From Henriciella sp. (GTDB taxonomy: Bacteria; Pseudomonadota; Alphaproteobacteria; Caulobacterales; Hyphomonadaceae), in NCBI GenBank assembly GCA_017642885.1, contig JAEPOM010000003.1, forward strand, positions 62,001 through 126,000: DNA of 64,000 nucleotides, written 5' to 3'. Positions 7,112 through 17,146 of this stretch are shown in pieces; position 1 is the stretch's first letter, and each line of letters starts with the position of its first letter. The notes below the pieces were generated by a model, which saw only the letters and a list, made by a program, of their open reading frames with translations, did not search any database and was not told the origin of the DNA. Made by a program: the position numbers and the translations under genes.

Positions 7112-8940
7112 TGACGGTTTTGAATGAACTTAATCGAACCGCCGTTGATCTTATAGAACAATCGCGCCTGGCCATGTGGGTTACGAAACACCTTGAGATG
7201 GTGGCGAGCCATCGGCTTATCACCCCGCCGAAATTCATTGTTTGAGAAAATACCTTTCTTACGTCTCAGTGCTCTAACCTCAGTAGCGTCGTAATTTCCA
7301 AGCTTCGTTCCAAATTGACCCGGCTTGTGGAAGCAAATATCCGTACCTCTCAGCTGATCATCCTGCGAGAGATAATCGAACAAGTATTGGGGAAACTGAT
7401 TATTGTTCAACGCTTTTCGCAAGCCGTTCAATGTATCCTTATTTGATCGGCCATTTTGTTCGAACAGGTGGTCGACTTCGTCCGCGTTATAGTCAAATAT
7501 CCCAAAGGACATTTCTCCGCCTTCAAAATCCACCGAAGATTTGTCAATGGACGCCGCTGATGTGGGAGTGGTCTTGTGGTCTGACAGCCAAACCGGCGCA
7601 CCCGATCCGGATCTCATGGCTTGAAGTGCGAGCTTGTGAAACTCGAAACACTTACTCCAGTTTGCCATTAACTCGTCTGGAATCCAGAGCTGAAAAGCGT
7701 CTTTGTAAGCATTTCGGGCACCGAACATTCTCGCACGTTGAATATAGGTGTCTTGAGAGAATTTCCCCTTAACCGCGCGGGTAAAATACATAGACAGCAA
7801 ATTGTCGAATGTGACGCCCCGAGATATAATGTTGCCGCCGGCTCCGAACGAAAACAGGCTTGTCGGTTTCGCGATATCGGCAACAGCTCCACTATCCTTC
7901 TTGGAGTTGATTTCCACTATGTGGTGCTTGTTGATATTGCTCAAAACAAAGTGCATCACGGCATGAGCGTCGCCGTAACCAGCCGCTACCTTTTCAAGAC
8001 GTGACACTAGCCGTGGAAAACTCGGATGATCAGCTTTTGAGAGCACGCTAATCGAGTCTTGGATGACCTTCACGTCTTCACCGTGTTCGCTCTTCTTTCC
8101 GCTAGTATGGGCGAGCATGGTGAAGTTCTTTGAGTTGCCCAAATGATGTTGTTCGGCCACGCCGCACATAAAGTGCATAATCGCGTTTTGGAGTTCGGAC
8201 CGTTCGTTCCCTTCATCGCGAGCAAAAGTTCGAAGGCGATAAGGGACTTCCCCAGAAGACGGGAAAAAGTAATCCTGCCCGACATATGCTGGATGTGGCG
8301 GAAAATCGACCCACAGCTCGCTCACATTCTCGAAAGTGTTGTTCAGATTGAGCCTAGCGGGCGTCGCGGTGACGCCGATATACTGCCCATCTGCGCCCAG
8401 TAAAGTATGGATCAGCTCGTTAATTTTTGTTTTTTCGTCTTTATTTACCTTGGCATTTGGGGACGCGTAGTCCGCCTCGTCATCGATAATCATTAGACCA
8501 GTCTCATGCCTCAGAAGCTCAATTAGCTTTTCAAGATCCCGAGCGTTCTTTTTCGAAAAGATCACCCATTTCTTGCCCTTCAAGTCTGCCGCATTTTTCG
8601 GGAGCTCGCTGAATTGTTTAGGCGACGGGCTCAGCCCGGAGGCTCGAAAACGATCCAAGCTCTGCCGAAGTAAATCTACGCTATCAGTTAGCAAATTGAT
8701 GATTATGGTTGTGCCTTCATCCAGCAATCGTGCATTGAGCGCAATCATCATTTCGGTCTTACCGCTTTGCGGTTCACCAAAAATCACAAACGAACTTCCT
8801 TTGGCAGCTTGGAGATTTTTAACTGTCGATTCAACGGTAGTTTCTATCGACGATGTATCCATGCCGTTGTTTTTTAATCCGGTTATTCGGTCAACGTACT
8901 GATTATTTCCGACATTGCCGACTACACTGGCCCAGTCCAT
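7108..8940 (-). CDS. Z1-domain helicase-like ATPase
   Basis: In the numbering of the 623-residue ORF, it has Walker A GEPQSGKTE at 68-76, Walker B MIIDDEAD at 163-170 and helicase motif III GVTATPA at 202-208. The Z1-domain signature lies at about 378-433 (GGNIISRGVTF, YIQRARMFGAR). Z1 proteins are superfamily-2-like ATPases of bacterial conflict systems, usually encoded with methylases and nucleases. I start it at the ATG at 8940, because GGAG sits seven bases before it, while the ATG at 8979 has no ribosome site; this gives 610 residues. It leads a three-gene operon with four-base overlaps. It likely translocates on or remodels DNA. Confidence 0.8.
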   Translation of the reverse strand: MDWASVVGNVGNNQYVDRITGLKNNGMDTSSIETTVESTVKNLQAAKGSSFVIFGEPQSGKTEMMIALNARLLDEGTTIIINLLTDSVDLLRQSLDRFRASGLSPSPKQFSELPKNAADLKGKKWVIFSKKNARDLEKLIELLRHETGLMIIDDEADYASPNAKVNKDEKTKINELIHTLLGADGQYIGVTATPARLNLNNTFENVSELWVDFPPHPAYVGQDYFFPSSGEVPYRLRTFARDEGNERSELQNAIMHFMCGVAEQHHLGNSKNFTMLAHTSGKKSEHGEDVKVIQDSISVLSKADHPSFPRLVSRLEKVAAGYGDAHAVMHFVLSNINKHHIVEINSKKDSGAVADIAKPTSLFSFGAGGNIISRGVTFDNLLSMYFTRAVKGKFSQDTYIQRARMFGARNAYKDAFQLWIPDELMANWSKCFEFHKLALQAMRSGSGAPVWLSDHKTTPTSAASIDKSSVDFEGGEMSFGIFDYNADEVDHLFEQNGRSNKDTLNGLRKALNNNQFPQYLFDYLSQDDQLRGTDICFHKPGQFGTKLGNYDATEVRALRRKKGIFSNNEFRRGDKPMARHHLKVFRNPHGQARLFYKINGGSIKFIQNRQ

Positions 8941-8979
8941 GCCTTCGCTCCAAATAACCCTTGCGACGCATATATTCAT

Positions 8980-9336
8980 ATTTCAAGCTTTACGGGAATA
9001 CGCTGACCGGCGGAAAGTTGTATTATTCGTCAGGTAGGATTTCTCCGTCTAATCAGCCTATCAGAATCTGAGTAAACACAGCTCAATCTAAGATCACAAC
9101 CTACACAGGGTTGCGACCTTGAGGTCTTTTTCGAGCGCCAGAGAGGATGTTAGAGCCATCAGTGTTCATGTCTTTTCTGGGCGCAAAAGATGACTCAAAA
9201 CAATGCTCTCCTCAACGGGCGAACAGGGGACTCGCTTGGTCGGTTAAATGCGAACATCAACCCTCGCGCATTGGATCGACATGCCCTCGACAATGGTTGA
9301 TAGCTAAGTAGTGAATCATTGGAATGTTTGTCAGCC
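8980..9336. other. Gene-free stretch upstream of the Z1 operon
   Basis: I see no credible frame here. It must hold the promoter of the leftward Z1 operon, but no strong -35/-10 pair stands out. One small hairpin with a T-run (9115-9131) is listed separately. Confidence 0.5.
9115..9131 (+). terminator. Weak hairpin with T-run
   Basis: GACC-TTGA-GGTC followed by TTTTT. The four-pair stem is short, and there is no plus-strand gene upstream, so it may be fortuitous. Confidence 0.25.
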
Positions 9337-9633
9337 CTAGTAACCGCAGGATTCCATTGTTGAGCGAGTGTCCGCCTCGATTGCCGCGACTTTGCCTGCG
9401 CGACCCTGATCCTCTGGAGCGCTCGCGATATCGTGCCATTGCGCCTCAGTCATTTTCTCGTTCATACAAGCGCAAGTTTGCATGATATTCGCTTCAGGGA
9501 AATCTGCTCTTTCTTCTTCTGCGATCCCGACAAGGCAAGCCGCGTACCAATCTTCAGATTCGCTTCCTGAGCACCCAGTCATTACCGTCAACAACGACAC
9601 CACGAGGATAACTGTATGGACGTGATTTATCAT
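9337..9633 (-). CDS. Small predicted lipoprotein
   Basis: I start it at the ATG at 9633 (MINHVHTVILVVSL), because this gives a proper lipoprotein signal peptide ending in LTVMTGC; the longer frame would bury it. The mature part, about 80 residues, has several cysteines (WYAACLVG, MQTCACMNEKM, MESCGY), which suggests disulphides or metal binding in the periplasm. It lies about 160 bases after pyc on the same strand and is probably a separate unit. I recognise no family. Confidence 0.6.
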   Translation of the reverse strand: MINHVHTVILVVSLLTVMTGCSGSESEDWYAACLVGIAEEERADFPEANIMQTCACMNEKMTEAQWHDIASAPEDQGRAGKVAAIEADTRSTMESCGY

Positions 9634-9792
9634 TCCACAAAGGCCTTTGATTTCAAATTGATATGCAGTCGGGTCACACGACGATATACGCTCGATCGGC
9701 ATCGTTCTTGTCTGTCAGCGCCATGCTGCTTGTATATGAGTGCAACTGGAGCAACGGGGGTTTTAGTCCCGTGTGCGACGGGTCTTGTCGAA

Positions 9793-12700
9793 TTATTCTG
9801 CCTTTAGCCGAATAAGAAGTTCTTTTGCGTCGACGTCGTCGCCCGGCTGAACCGCTACGAACTCAACTATACCATTCGAAGCTGATTGAAGTGTGGATTC
9901 CATCTTCATGGCTTCCATTGCGATCAGTACATCTCCCTTTTTGATCTTGTCACCGATTTGCACCGCAACCGATACTATTCTCCCCGGCATCGGGGCGCCA
10001 ACTTGATTGACATCCTGTGGATCGGCCAGAGGACGGGAAGAAGATACAACGGCAGCAACATCTTCTTGTACTTTTATTGTTCGTGGTTGACCATTCAGTT
10101 CGAAGAAGACGCTATGCCATCCAGTTTCAGATCTTTCGGAAACACTGACCAGGGTTATTTCCAATGTCTTGCCTTTTTCAAGCTCAACTGAAATGGATTC
10201 GCCTGGATTCATACCATAGAAAAAAACGGGCGTCGGTAGGGCACTCACAGGACCATATTGATTCAAGTGAGCGCGGTAGGTTGCGACAATTTCGGGGTAC
10301 AGGGTCGCGCTGATCGTTTCTTGATCGCTTGGCCTGCGACCGTCCTCACAATGAGCAAGGTTTGCTTCTATGGAAGAGAAATTTGCTGGTTCCAATTTCG
10401 CCCCGGGTCGTTCAAGGAGAGGTTTGTGACCTTTAAGCGCTTTCTTTTGAAGCGTCTTAGGCCACCCTCCTTTGGGTTGACCAAGTTCACCGCGTAGCAT
10501 GGAAATGGTTGAATCAGGAAAGGCGACGTCCTTCGCTGGGTCCTCGACATCTTTCCGACTGAGACCTTGGGAAACCATCATTAATGCCAAATCACCAACG
10601 ACTTTCGAAGATGGTGTGACTTTGACGATGTCACCAAACATCATATTCGCCTGGGCATATGCGTCTGCGATTTCAGCCCACCGATCGAGTAACCCAAGAC
10701 TCGCGGCTTGGGCTTGCAAGTTAGTGAACTGTCCGCCCGGCATCTCGTGAAGATAAACTTCAGATGCCGGGGCCTTATTCTCAGTTTCAAACGCCGCGTA
10801 TTGCGACCGAACCGCTTGCCAATAATTTGAGATCTCTCGCACCGCGTATGGATCTAAACCTGTGTCCCTGGGTGAGAACTTCATCGACTCGACCAACGAA
10901 CCAAGACAGGGTTGAGAGGTGGTCCCGGACAAAGAGTCCATTGCCGTGTCCACAATATCGACTCCGGCTTCGCTTGCGGCAAACAGTGTAGCGGCCGAGA
11001 TTCCACTTGTGTCGTGTGTGTGCAAATGAAGCGGCAATCCAGTCGCGGCCTTGAGTTCTTTGACCAGTAATCTAGCGGCATCGGGTTTCAATAACCCGGC
11101 CATATCTTTTAACCCCAATATGTGAATGCCCTGCGATTTAAGATCGATTGCTAGCTCGACATAGTAATCGAGGTCATACTTCGTTCGCGCCGGATTAAGG
11201 ACATCTCCAGTATAGCAAATTGTGCCCTCGCAAACACGTTCGCTCTCCAGCACCGCGGCAATCGCTACCTTCATATTCTCGGTCCAATTGAGACTATCGA
11301 AAACACGAAACAAGTCCACACCAGTCTCTGCTGCGCGCGCGACGAATGCCTGCACCACATTGTCTGGATAGTTCTTGTAACCAACCGCGTTTGAGGCACG
11401 CAGCAGCATTTGCAGAAGTATATTGGGCACTTTTTCGCGGATTTCGGTGAGCCGCTGCCACGGGTCTTCTTTCAGAAAGCGGTAAGCCACATCAAATGTA
11501 GCTCCGCCCCAACACTCGAGGGAAAATAGGTTATGCAGCTTGTCAGCATAAACAGGCGCAATTTTGAACATATCATAACTGCGCATCCGGGTTGCGAGCA
11601 GAGACTGGTGCGCATCGCGCATCGTGGTATCAGTGACCAAAAGCCGGTTTTCCCCCAGAACGTAATCGGCGACGGCTTGAGGTCCTTTCGTCTCTAGAAG
11701 CGTTTTTATTCCTTGAGGACATGGCGTCTGGTGAAGTTTTGGTACATTCGCTCGGCGGAAACCTTCCGGGCGAGGGCAATTTTTAACGTCCGGGTGACCG
11801 CGTACCGTGGTTTCTGCGATATAGGTGAGAAGCTTGGTTGCTCGATCCTTACGATTAGAAAAATTGAATAAGTCAGGCGTCGTGTCGATGAAATTTGTCG
11901 TGTAATTCTCATTCAAAAAGCCAGGATGCCTTAGCAGGTTCCCCACAAAATCGATGTTCGTACTGACCCCGCGCACGCGGAATTCGCGCAATGAACGATC
12001 GAGTCGCGCGAGCGCGATTTGAGAGCTCTGTCCCCAGGCTGTGACTTTGGCGAGCAGGCTATCGTAGAAACGCGTGATGACGGCTCCAGAATAAGCTGTT
12101 CCGCCATCCAAACGAATTCCCATACCATTTGCGGGCCGATAGGCGGTGATGCGACCATAGTCGGGAATGAAGTTGTTTTGCGGATCCTCGGTCGTCACCC
12201 GGCATTGTATGGCATGTCCATTCAATGGTACGTCGGCTTGAAAGTTGATACCGGTCGCCTCGGCTAGCGCGACCCCACTCGCGATCAAAATCTGAGCGCG
12301 CACAATATCAATGCCTGTAACTTGTTCGGTGACGGTGTGCTCGACCTGCACGCGCGGATTCACTTCAATGAAAAAGAACTCACCCGAATCCATATCCATC
12401 AAGAACTCGACGGTTCCTGCATTGCAATACTTCACGTGGCTGCCAATTTTTTTTGCGAGCGCGCACACGTATTCTCTTTGTGTTTGATTCAAATACGGTG
12501 CCGGCGCTCGTTCCACGACTTTCTGGTTTCGGCGCTGGATTGAGCAGTCGCGTTCCCAAAGATGAAAAAGGTTCGCGCTAACGTCACCTAAGATTTGCAC
12601 CTCAACATGCCGTGCCCGCTCAATCAGCTTCTCTAGAAATCCTTCTCCATTTCCAAACGCTGTTTCAGCCTCTCGTCTTCCCTCAAGAATATTGCGTTCC

Positions 12701-13236
12701 AGCTCTTCCGGACCAGAGATAGCGCGCATCCCTCGGCCTCCTCCGCCCCAAGACGCTTTCAGCATGAGCGGATACCCGATCAATGCGGCTTCCTTTTTTA
12801 TCTGATCAAAATCATTTCCCAGAACGCCGCTGGCGGGAATGACGGGCACACCGGCCTCAATCGCTATTCGCCGAGCCGATGCTTTATCCCCAAGCTGACG
12901 CATGGTCTCCGATTTTGGCCCAATAAAGACCAGACCCGCGGCGTCGCACGCGTCTACAAAGTCTGGATTTTCGGAGAGAAATCCATACCCGGGATGGATC
13001 GCATCTGCGTTGGCGTGCTTCGCCACGCGAATAATTTCATCAACTTCCAGATAAGCTTCTACCGGCCCCAGATCTTCGCCAATTAGATAGGATTCATCCG
13101 CTTTGAAACGATGAAGCGCGAGCCGATCCTCTTTAGAATAGACGGCGACCGTTTGCAGTCCCAACTCATTAGCTGCGCGCATGACACGGATGGCGATTTC
13201 ACTTCGATTGGCAATCAGGATTTTTTTAATGGGCAT
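9793..13236 (-). CDS. pyc: Pyruvate carboxylase
   Basis: 1147 residues, full length for the single-chain enzyme. It catalyses ATP- and biotin-dependent carboxylation of pyruvate to oxaloacetate. The biotin carboxylase domain comes first (IANRSEIAIRVMRAANELG; ATP-grasp KASWGGGGRGMR near 160-171). The carboxyltransferase domain follows (TMRDAHQSLLATRMR near 535-550), then the PYC/OADA domain, and a biotinyl domain with EAMKMES, biotin on Lys1111. It is the last gene of the TonB/glyoxalase-dioxygenase/dld/acs operon, 144 bases after acs. In that setting it would refill oxaloacetate from the pyruvate made by Dld. Its AT content is higher than that of the acs before it. Confidence 0.97.
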   Translation of the reverse strand: MPIKKILIANRSEIAIRVMRAANELGLQTVAVYSKEDRLALHRFKADESYLIGEDLGPVEAYLEVDEIIRVAKHANADAIHPGYGFLSENPDFVDACDAAGLVFIGPKSETMRQLGDKASARRIAIEAGVPVIPASGVLGNDFDQIKKEAALIGYPLMLKASWGGGGRGMRAISGPEELERNILEGRREAETAFGNGEGFLEKLIERARHVEVQILGDVSANLFHLWERDCSIQRRNQKVVERAPAPYLNQTQREYVCALAKKIGSHVKYCNAGTVEFLMDMDSGEFFFIEVNPRVQVEHTVTEQVTGIDIVRAQILIASGVALAEATGINFQADVPLNGHAIQCRVTTEDPQNNFIPDYGRITAYRPANGMGIRLDGGTAYSGAVITRFYDSLLAKVTAWGQSSQIALARLDRSLREFRVRGVSTNIDFVGNLLRHPGFLNENYTTNFIDTTPDLFNFSNRKDRATKLLTYIAETTVRGHPDVKNCPRPEGFRRANVPKLHQTPCPQGIKTLLETKGPQAVADYVLGENRLLVTDTTMRDAHQSLLATRMRSYDMFKIAPVYADKLHNLFSLECWGGATFDVAYRFLKEDPWQRLTEIREKVPNILLQMLLRASNAVGYKNYPDNVVQAFVARAAETGVDLFRVFDSLNWTENMKVAIAAVLESERVCEGTICYTGDVLNPARTKYDLDYYVELAIDLKSQGIHILGLKDMAGLLKPDAARLLVKELKAATGLPLHLHTHDTSGISAATLFAASEAGVDIVDTAMDSLSGTTSQPCLGSLVESMKFSPRDTGLDPYAVREISNYWQAVRSQYAAFETENKAPASEVYLHEMPGGQFTNLQAQAASLGLLDRWAEIADAYAQANMMFGDIVKVTPSSKVVGDLALMMVSQGLSRKDVEDPAKDVAFPDSTISMLRGELGQPKGGWPKTLQKKALKGHKPLLERPGAKLEPANFSSIEANLAHCEDGRRPSDQETISATLYPEIVATYRAHLNQYGPVSALPTPVFFYGMNPGESISVELEKGKTLEITLVSVSERSETGWHSVFFELNGQPRTIKVQEDVAAVVSSSRPLADPQDVNQVGAPMPGRIVSVAVQIGDKIKKGDVLIAMEAMKMESTLQSASNGIVEFVAVQPGDDVDAKELLIRLKAE

Positions 13237-13380
13237 GTATCGGTTTTCAAACTTTAACGAACGCTGCCGCGTCTAGGGCACGCTTGGCTGTTCTAGTGAC
13301 GAAGAAGAGGTAGAAAGAGCACCAACGGGAAGGACTCGGCGCTTCCATTTCGGGCGGAATACAACGGTTGGCTGTGTTAA

Positions 13381-15339
13381 TCAGGTGCATTCGCGGTTCT
13401 GCCTGTTCTCGATCAAATCCTCGACCACTTCCGGTTCCGCCAGGGTCGAGGTGTCGCCGAGATTGTCGAAACTGTCTTCGGCGATCTTGCGCAGGATGCG
13501 GCGCATGATCTTGCCGGAGCGAGTTTTGGGTAGGCCGGCGGCAAACTGGATGAGATCCGGTGAGGCGATCGGGCCGATCTCCGTCCGGACATGCTGGACC
13601 AGGCTCTTCTTCAGCTCGTCATTACCCTCGACGCCCGCGACCGGAGTCACATAGGCATAGATGCCCTGACCCTTAATCTCATGCGGATAGCCGACCACCG
13701 CGGCCTCAGCGACCGCGTCATGGGCGACCAGCGAGCTTTCCACTTCGGCGGTCCCCATACGGTGGCCTGAGACATTGATCACATCATCGACCCGGCCCGT
13801 GATCCAATAGAATCCATCCTCGTCGCGCCGGCAGCCATCGCCGGTAAAATAAGTGCCGGGATAGGCCGAGAAATAGGTCTCGATGAAGCGCTGATGGTCG
13901 CCATAGACGGTGCGCATCTGGCCTGGCCAGCTTTTCGTGATGATCAGATTGCCTTCCGTGGCCCCGGCTAACTCTGCGCCCTCGGCATCCACCAGTTTCG
14001 GCTCGATCCCGAAGAAGGGATGGCTGGCCGCGCCGGGCTTCATGTCTGTCGCACCAGGCAGCGGCACCATCATGCAGGCGCCAGTCTCGGTCTGCCAATA
14101 CGTGTCGACGATCGGGCAGCGCGCCTCACCCACCGTGTGATAATACCATTCCCAGGCTTCTGGATTGATCGGTTCGCCAACTGAGCCGAGGAGGCGCAGG
14201 CTCGACCGGCTGGTTGATCTGACCGGTCCCTCGCCTTCGCGCATCAGGGCGCGGATCGCCGTCGGGGCGGTGTAGAAGATCGTCACCTGATGCTTGTCGC
14301 AGGCCTGCCAGAAGCGGCTCGCATCCGGATAAGTCGGCACGCCCTCAAACATCATGCTCGTGGCGCCATTGGCGAGCGGGCCATAGACAATATAGCTATG
14401 CCCGGTGACCCAGCCGACATCGGCCGAGCACCAGTAGACATCGCCTTCCTTCAGGTCGAAGACATATTCATGGGTCATCGAAGCCCAGACCAGATAGCCG
14501 CCGGTGGTGTGCAGCACGCCTTTTGGTTTGCCAGTTGAGCCTGACGTATAGAGGATGAAGAGCGGATCTTCGGCATTCATCGGCTCAGGCGGGCAATCAG
14601 AGCTGACCTCAGCGCCGGCCTCATGCAGCCAGATGTCTCGTCCGTCAGTCATGTTCACGGGATTACCGGTGCGGCGCACGACGAGGACTTTCTCGACCAG
14701 GCCGCCAGCCAGGTCGCAGGCCGCATCGGCATTCTTCTTCAGCGGCACGATCCGGCCGCCGCGCACGCCTTCATCGGCGGTGATCATGAACTGGCTGTCG
14801 CAATCGGTGATCCGGCCCGCCAGCGCCTCCGGCGAAAACCCGCCAAAGACAATCGAGTGGACCGCCCCAATCCGAGCACAGGCCAACATCGCATAGGCCG
14901 CCTCCAGGATCATCGGCATATAGATCGTCACCCGGTCGCCCTTCTTGACGCCCATCTCTTTGAGGACATTGGCAAACCGGCAAACCGCGCCATGCAGCTG
15001 CTTGTAGGTCACTGTCGCATCATCAGACGGGTCATCGCCTTCCCAGATGAGCGCCACCTTGTCGCCGCGGGTCGCAAGGTGGCGATCAATGCAATTATAA
15101 GCGACATTCAGCTCGCCATCCGAGAACCAGCGCACATGCAGGTCTGACTTGTCCCAGGACACATCCTTGACCTTTGTGTAGGGCTTCGACCAGTCGAGCC
15201 GCTTGCCTTGTTCGCCCCAGAATGCCTCCGGGTCGGCAATCGACGCGGCATACATTTCGCGATATTGCTCAGGCGAGAGATTGGCCTTTGCGGCAAAGTC
15301 CGAAGGGACGGGATATGATAGTGTTTCAGCGTTGGCCAT
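13381..15339 (-). CDS. acs: Acetyl-CoA synthetase, island copy
   Basis: AMP-forming acetate-CoA ligase, about 652 residues. Visible landmarks are the P-loop [17 protein letters not shown], the hinge region [13 protein letters not shown], and the C-terminal [11 protein letters not shown] whose lysine is the usual acetylation site. The ATG at 15339 is preferred over the upstream TTG at 15357. It lies 31 bases after dld and activates acetate, one of the two products expected from the Dke1-like domain upstream. The protein is about 95% identical by eye to the copy at 31316-33259, and the gene is more GC-rich than its operon neighbours, so it was probably recruited from, or converted by, the other copy. 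Confidence 0.97.
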   Translation of the reverse strand: MANAETLSYPVPSDFAAKANLSPEQYREMYAASIADPEAFWGEQGKRLDWSKPYTKVKDVSWDKSDLHVRWFSDGELNVAYNCIDRHLATRGDKVALIWEGDDPSDDATVTYKQLHGAVCRFANVLKEMGVKKGDRVTIYMPMILEAAYAMLACARIGAVHSIVFGGFSPEALAGRITDCDSQFMITADEGVRGGRIVPLKKNADAACDLAGGLVEKVLVVRRTGNPVNMTDGRDIWLHEAGAEVSSDCPPEPMNAEDPLFILYTSGSTGKPKGVLHTTGGYLVWASMTHEYVFDLKEGDVYWCSADVGWVTGHSYIVYGPLANGATSMMFEGVPTYPDASRFWQACDKHQVTIFYTAPTAIRALMREGEGPVRSTSRSSLRLLGSVGEPINPEAWEWYYHTVGEARCPIVDTYWQTETGACMMVPLPGATDMKPGAASHPFFGIEPKLVDAEGAELAGATEGNLIITKSWPGQMRTVYGDHQRFIETYFSAYPGTYFTGDGCRRDEDGFYWITGRVDDVINVSGHRMGTAEVESSLVAHDAVAEAAVVGYPHEIKGQGIYAYVTPVAGVEGNDELKKSLVQHVRTEIGPIASPDLIQFAAGLPKTRSGKIMRRILRKIAEDSFDNLGDTSTLAEPEVVEDLIENRQNRECT

Positions 15340-15370
15340 ATCAGTCGAATCCTTCAATCTACGAAGTCAC

Positions 15371-17116
15371 TTACTTCCAGAATTTCAGCCGGGACGTTTT
15401 TCCAATGCCAGGGTTGAGACTATTGGTGGGGTCAAGTGCTTTATAGAACGCAGCCAACTCGGGCTTCGCAAGATAGAGGTGACCGACATTGTGTTCAGCA
15501 GGACATTGCGCTCCGCCTCGTTCCAGATGCTCAACTAGTTCTTGCTCAAAAGTGTGACCATCGACCCCATTCTCAACGATGAAGTCTAGGTGGAAGACGT
15601 TGCAAAAGAAATGACCATAGACGAACAACGCTTTGACTTTGGGTTTGAGCTGTGAAGGCACAAGATCATCCCAGGAGACGTCGTTTCGACGTAGCGCGAC
15701 ATCTACCGCGACAAGACGAGTCTTTTTTTTATAAGTGAGGGCATCATAGCGGATTGCAGCGCCTGCAGAGACGAACCGATGCTGAAACACTTCATCGCCT
15801 TCATCTTGTGAGCACTCCAAACATTCAACTTCCGTAGAAGTCGATATTTTTGCAAGTTCTTTTCGAACTGTATCGACCTGCGTTCCGTCAACTTTCAACA
15901 GGAGAGAATGGGCGAATTGGGCACCCTGGGATTTGAGGGTTTTGCTCATCGCATATGGAAAAGGCGAAGCAATAAATTGAAGGGCCTTGTCGCTAAAGAA
16001 AGAAATAGGAAGTCGAAGTCGACGACACCACCGATCAAGCGCATTCTTGAGACTGAAGAGCAATGGTAAGCGATTAGTTCCCAACAACTTTATCGCTAAA
16101 AATGAGTCTTTCGCGTAAGTCATTGCCGCCTGAAAAATCGTGCGATCCATGTATTCGGCCGCGATCGGAACGATATTGAGATCCATCAAAAAACGTCGTT
16201 TGATTTGGTTTAGTGCAGACGCTTTGTTTGTGCTAATCGCAAACACGTGAGTAGATTTTGGTTTCTCAAAACTATCAAGCCGAAGTGCAAACACAATCAC
16301 TCGGCCGGCACTGCCTGATGCTTCGAACAGCCCACGTGGATCAGCATTATAACGCGCTGGCGTTGACTCATCTAAACCACGCACATGTTCGTGATAGTCG
16401 GGAGACGAGCAGTGGCGGTTTGAAATACTATCCGGTTCGACTTCGTAGTTCCCGCTCTGCAAGTTGTTTAAGATCTCTTCCGGCGTTGACCCAAGGTCTA
16501 CGCCAAGGTGATTGATGAGATGGAGCTCTCCATTTGCATCGACCTTAGCATAAACAGCGGCTTCGGTATAAGCTGGCCCACGTTGCACCAACGCACCACC
16601 GGAATTATTGCACACACCGCCGAAAACAGAAGCACCTATGCAGGACGATCCGATTTCCGAGTGCGGACTGCGATCATAAGAAGCAAGTTCGTTTTCAAGT
16701 TCATAAAGTGTTGAACCAGGCAGACAAATGACCTGTCGGCCTTGGAGCACCGGGCGAATACCCTTCAATCTCAATGTGTTCACAACGACAACGTCACGAT
16801 CATAAGCACCAAAAGGTGTAGATCCACCCGTTAATCCGGTATTGGCCGCTTGCATGATTAGGATTTTATTGGCGCGCATGCACGCCAAAGCTACCTGCCA
16901 TAACTCAAAAAGCGATCCGGGCAACACGACCGCAACCGCGTCGCCCGAACCGACTCGATAACCGACAGTATATCGGAGGATAACGTCACTACCTGTCAGC
17001 ACATAGCGACGCCCAGCGATTTGAGTCAGTTGATCAATGAAGCGGATCGTGCACCTTTTCGCAATTGGTTTAGAGCCAAGTTGCGTGCTAACCGACTGGG
17101 GTGAATTACCCGACAT
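15371..17116 (-). CDS. dld: Quinone-dependent D-lactate dehydrogenase
   Basis: 581 residues, close to the E. coli Dld length. It oxidises D-lactate to pyruvate with FAD and passes electrons to quinone at the inner membrane. The FAD-binding half shows QAANTGLTGGSTP (89-101), LPGSTLYELE and GSSCIGASVFGG (156-167). The distinctive Dld membrane-binding and cap region follows, with VYGHFFCNVFHLDFIV and GAQCPAEHNVGHLY, ending DPTNSLNPGIGKTS. The match along the whole length separates it from glycolate-oxidase relatives. It sits directly after the glyoxalase I fusion. D-lactate is the end product of the glyoxalase route, so the neighbours explain its job. Confidence 0.96.
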   Translation of the reverse strand: MSGNSPQSVSTQLGSKPIAKRCTIRFIDQLTQIAGRRYVLTGSDVILRYTVGYRVGSGDAVAVVLPGSLFELWQVALACMRANKILIMQAANTGLTGGSTPFGAYDRDVVVVNTLRLKGIRPVLQGRQVICLPGSTLYELENELASYDRSPHSEIGSSCIGASVFGGVCNNSGGALVQRGPAYTEAAVYAKVDANGELHLINHLGVDLGSTPEEILNNLQSGNYEVEPDSISNRHCSSPDYHEHVRGLDESTPARYNADPRGLFEASGSAGRVIVFALRLDSFEKPKSTHVFAISTNKASALNQIKRRFLMDLNIVPIAAEYMDRTIFQAAMTYAKDSFLAIKLLGTNRLPLLFSLKNALDRWCRRLRLPISFFSDKALQFIASPFPYAMSKTLKSQGAQFAHSLLLKVDGTQVDTVRKELAKISTSTEVECLECSQDEGDEVFQHRFVSAGAAIRYDALTYKKKTRLVAVDVALRRNDVSWDDLVPSQLKPKVKALFVYGHFFCNVFHLDFIVENGVDGHTFEQELVEHLERGGAQCPAEHNVGHLYLAKPELAAFYKALDPTNSLNPGIGKTSRLKFWK

Positions 17117-17146
17117 TGTGTTGTTTCAACCACTCAATCTTCGAGC

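Noticed and set aside
9768-9782. CCCGT-ACGGG hairpin after pyc as its terminator
   Set aside because: Five pairs only and no T-run on the minus strand.
14623-15147. 174-residue plus ORF inside acs, with a similar one at 32549-33037 in the other acs
   Set aside because: Both are antisense shadows. Their similarity to each other only reflects the near-identity of the two acs genes.
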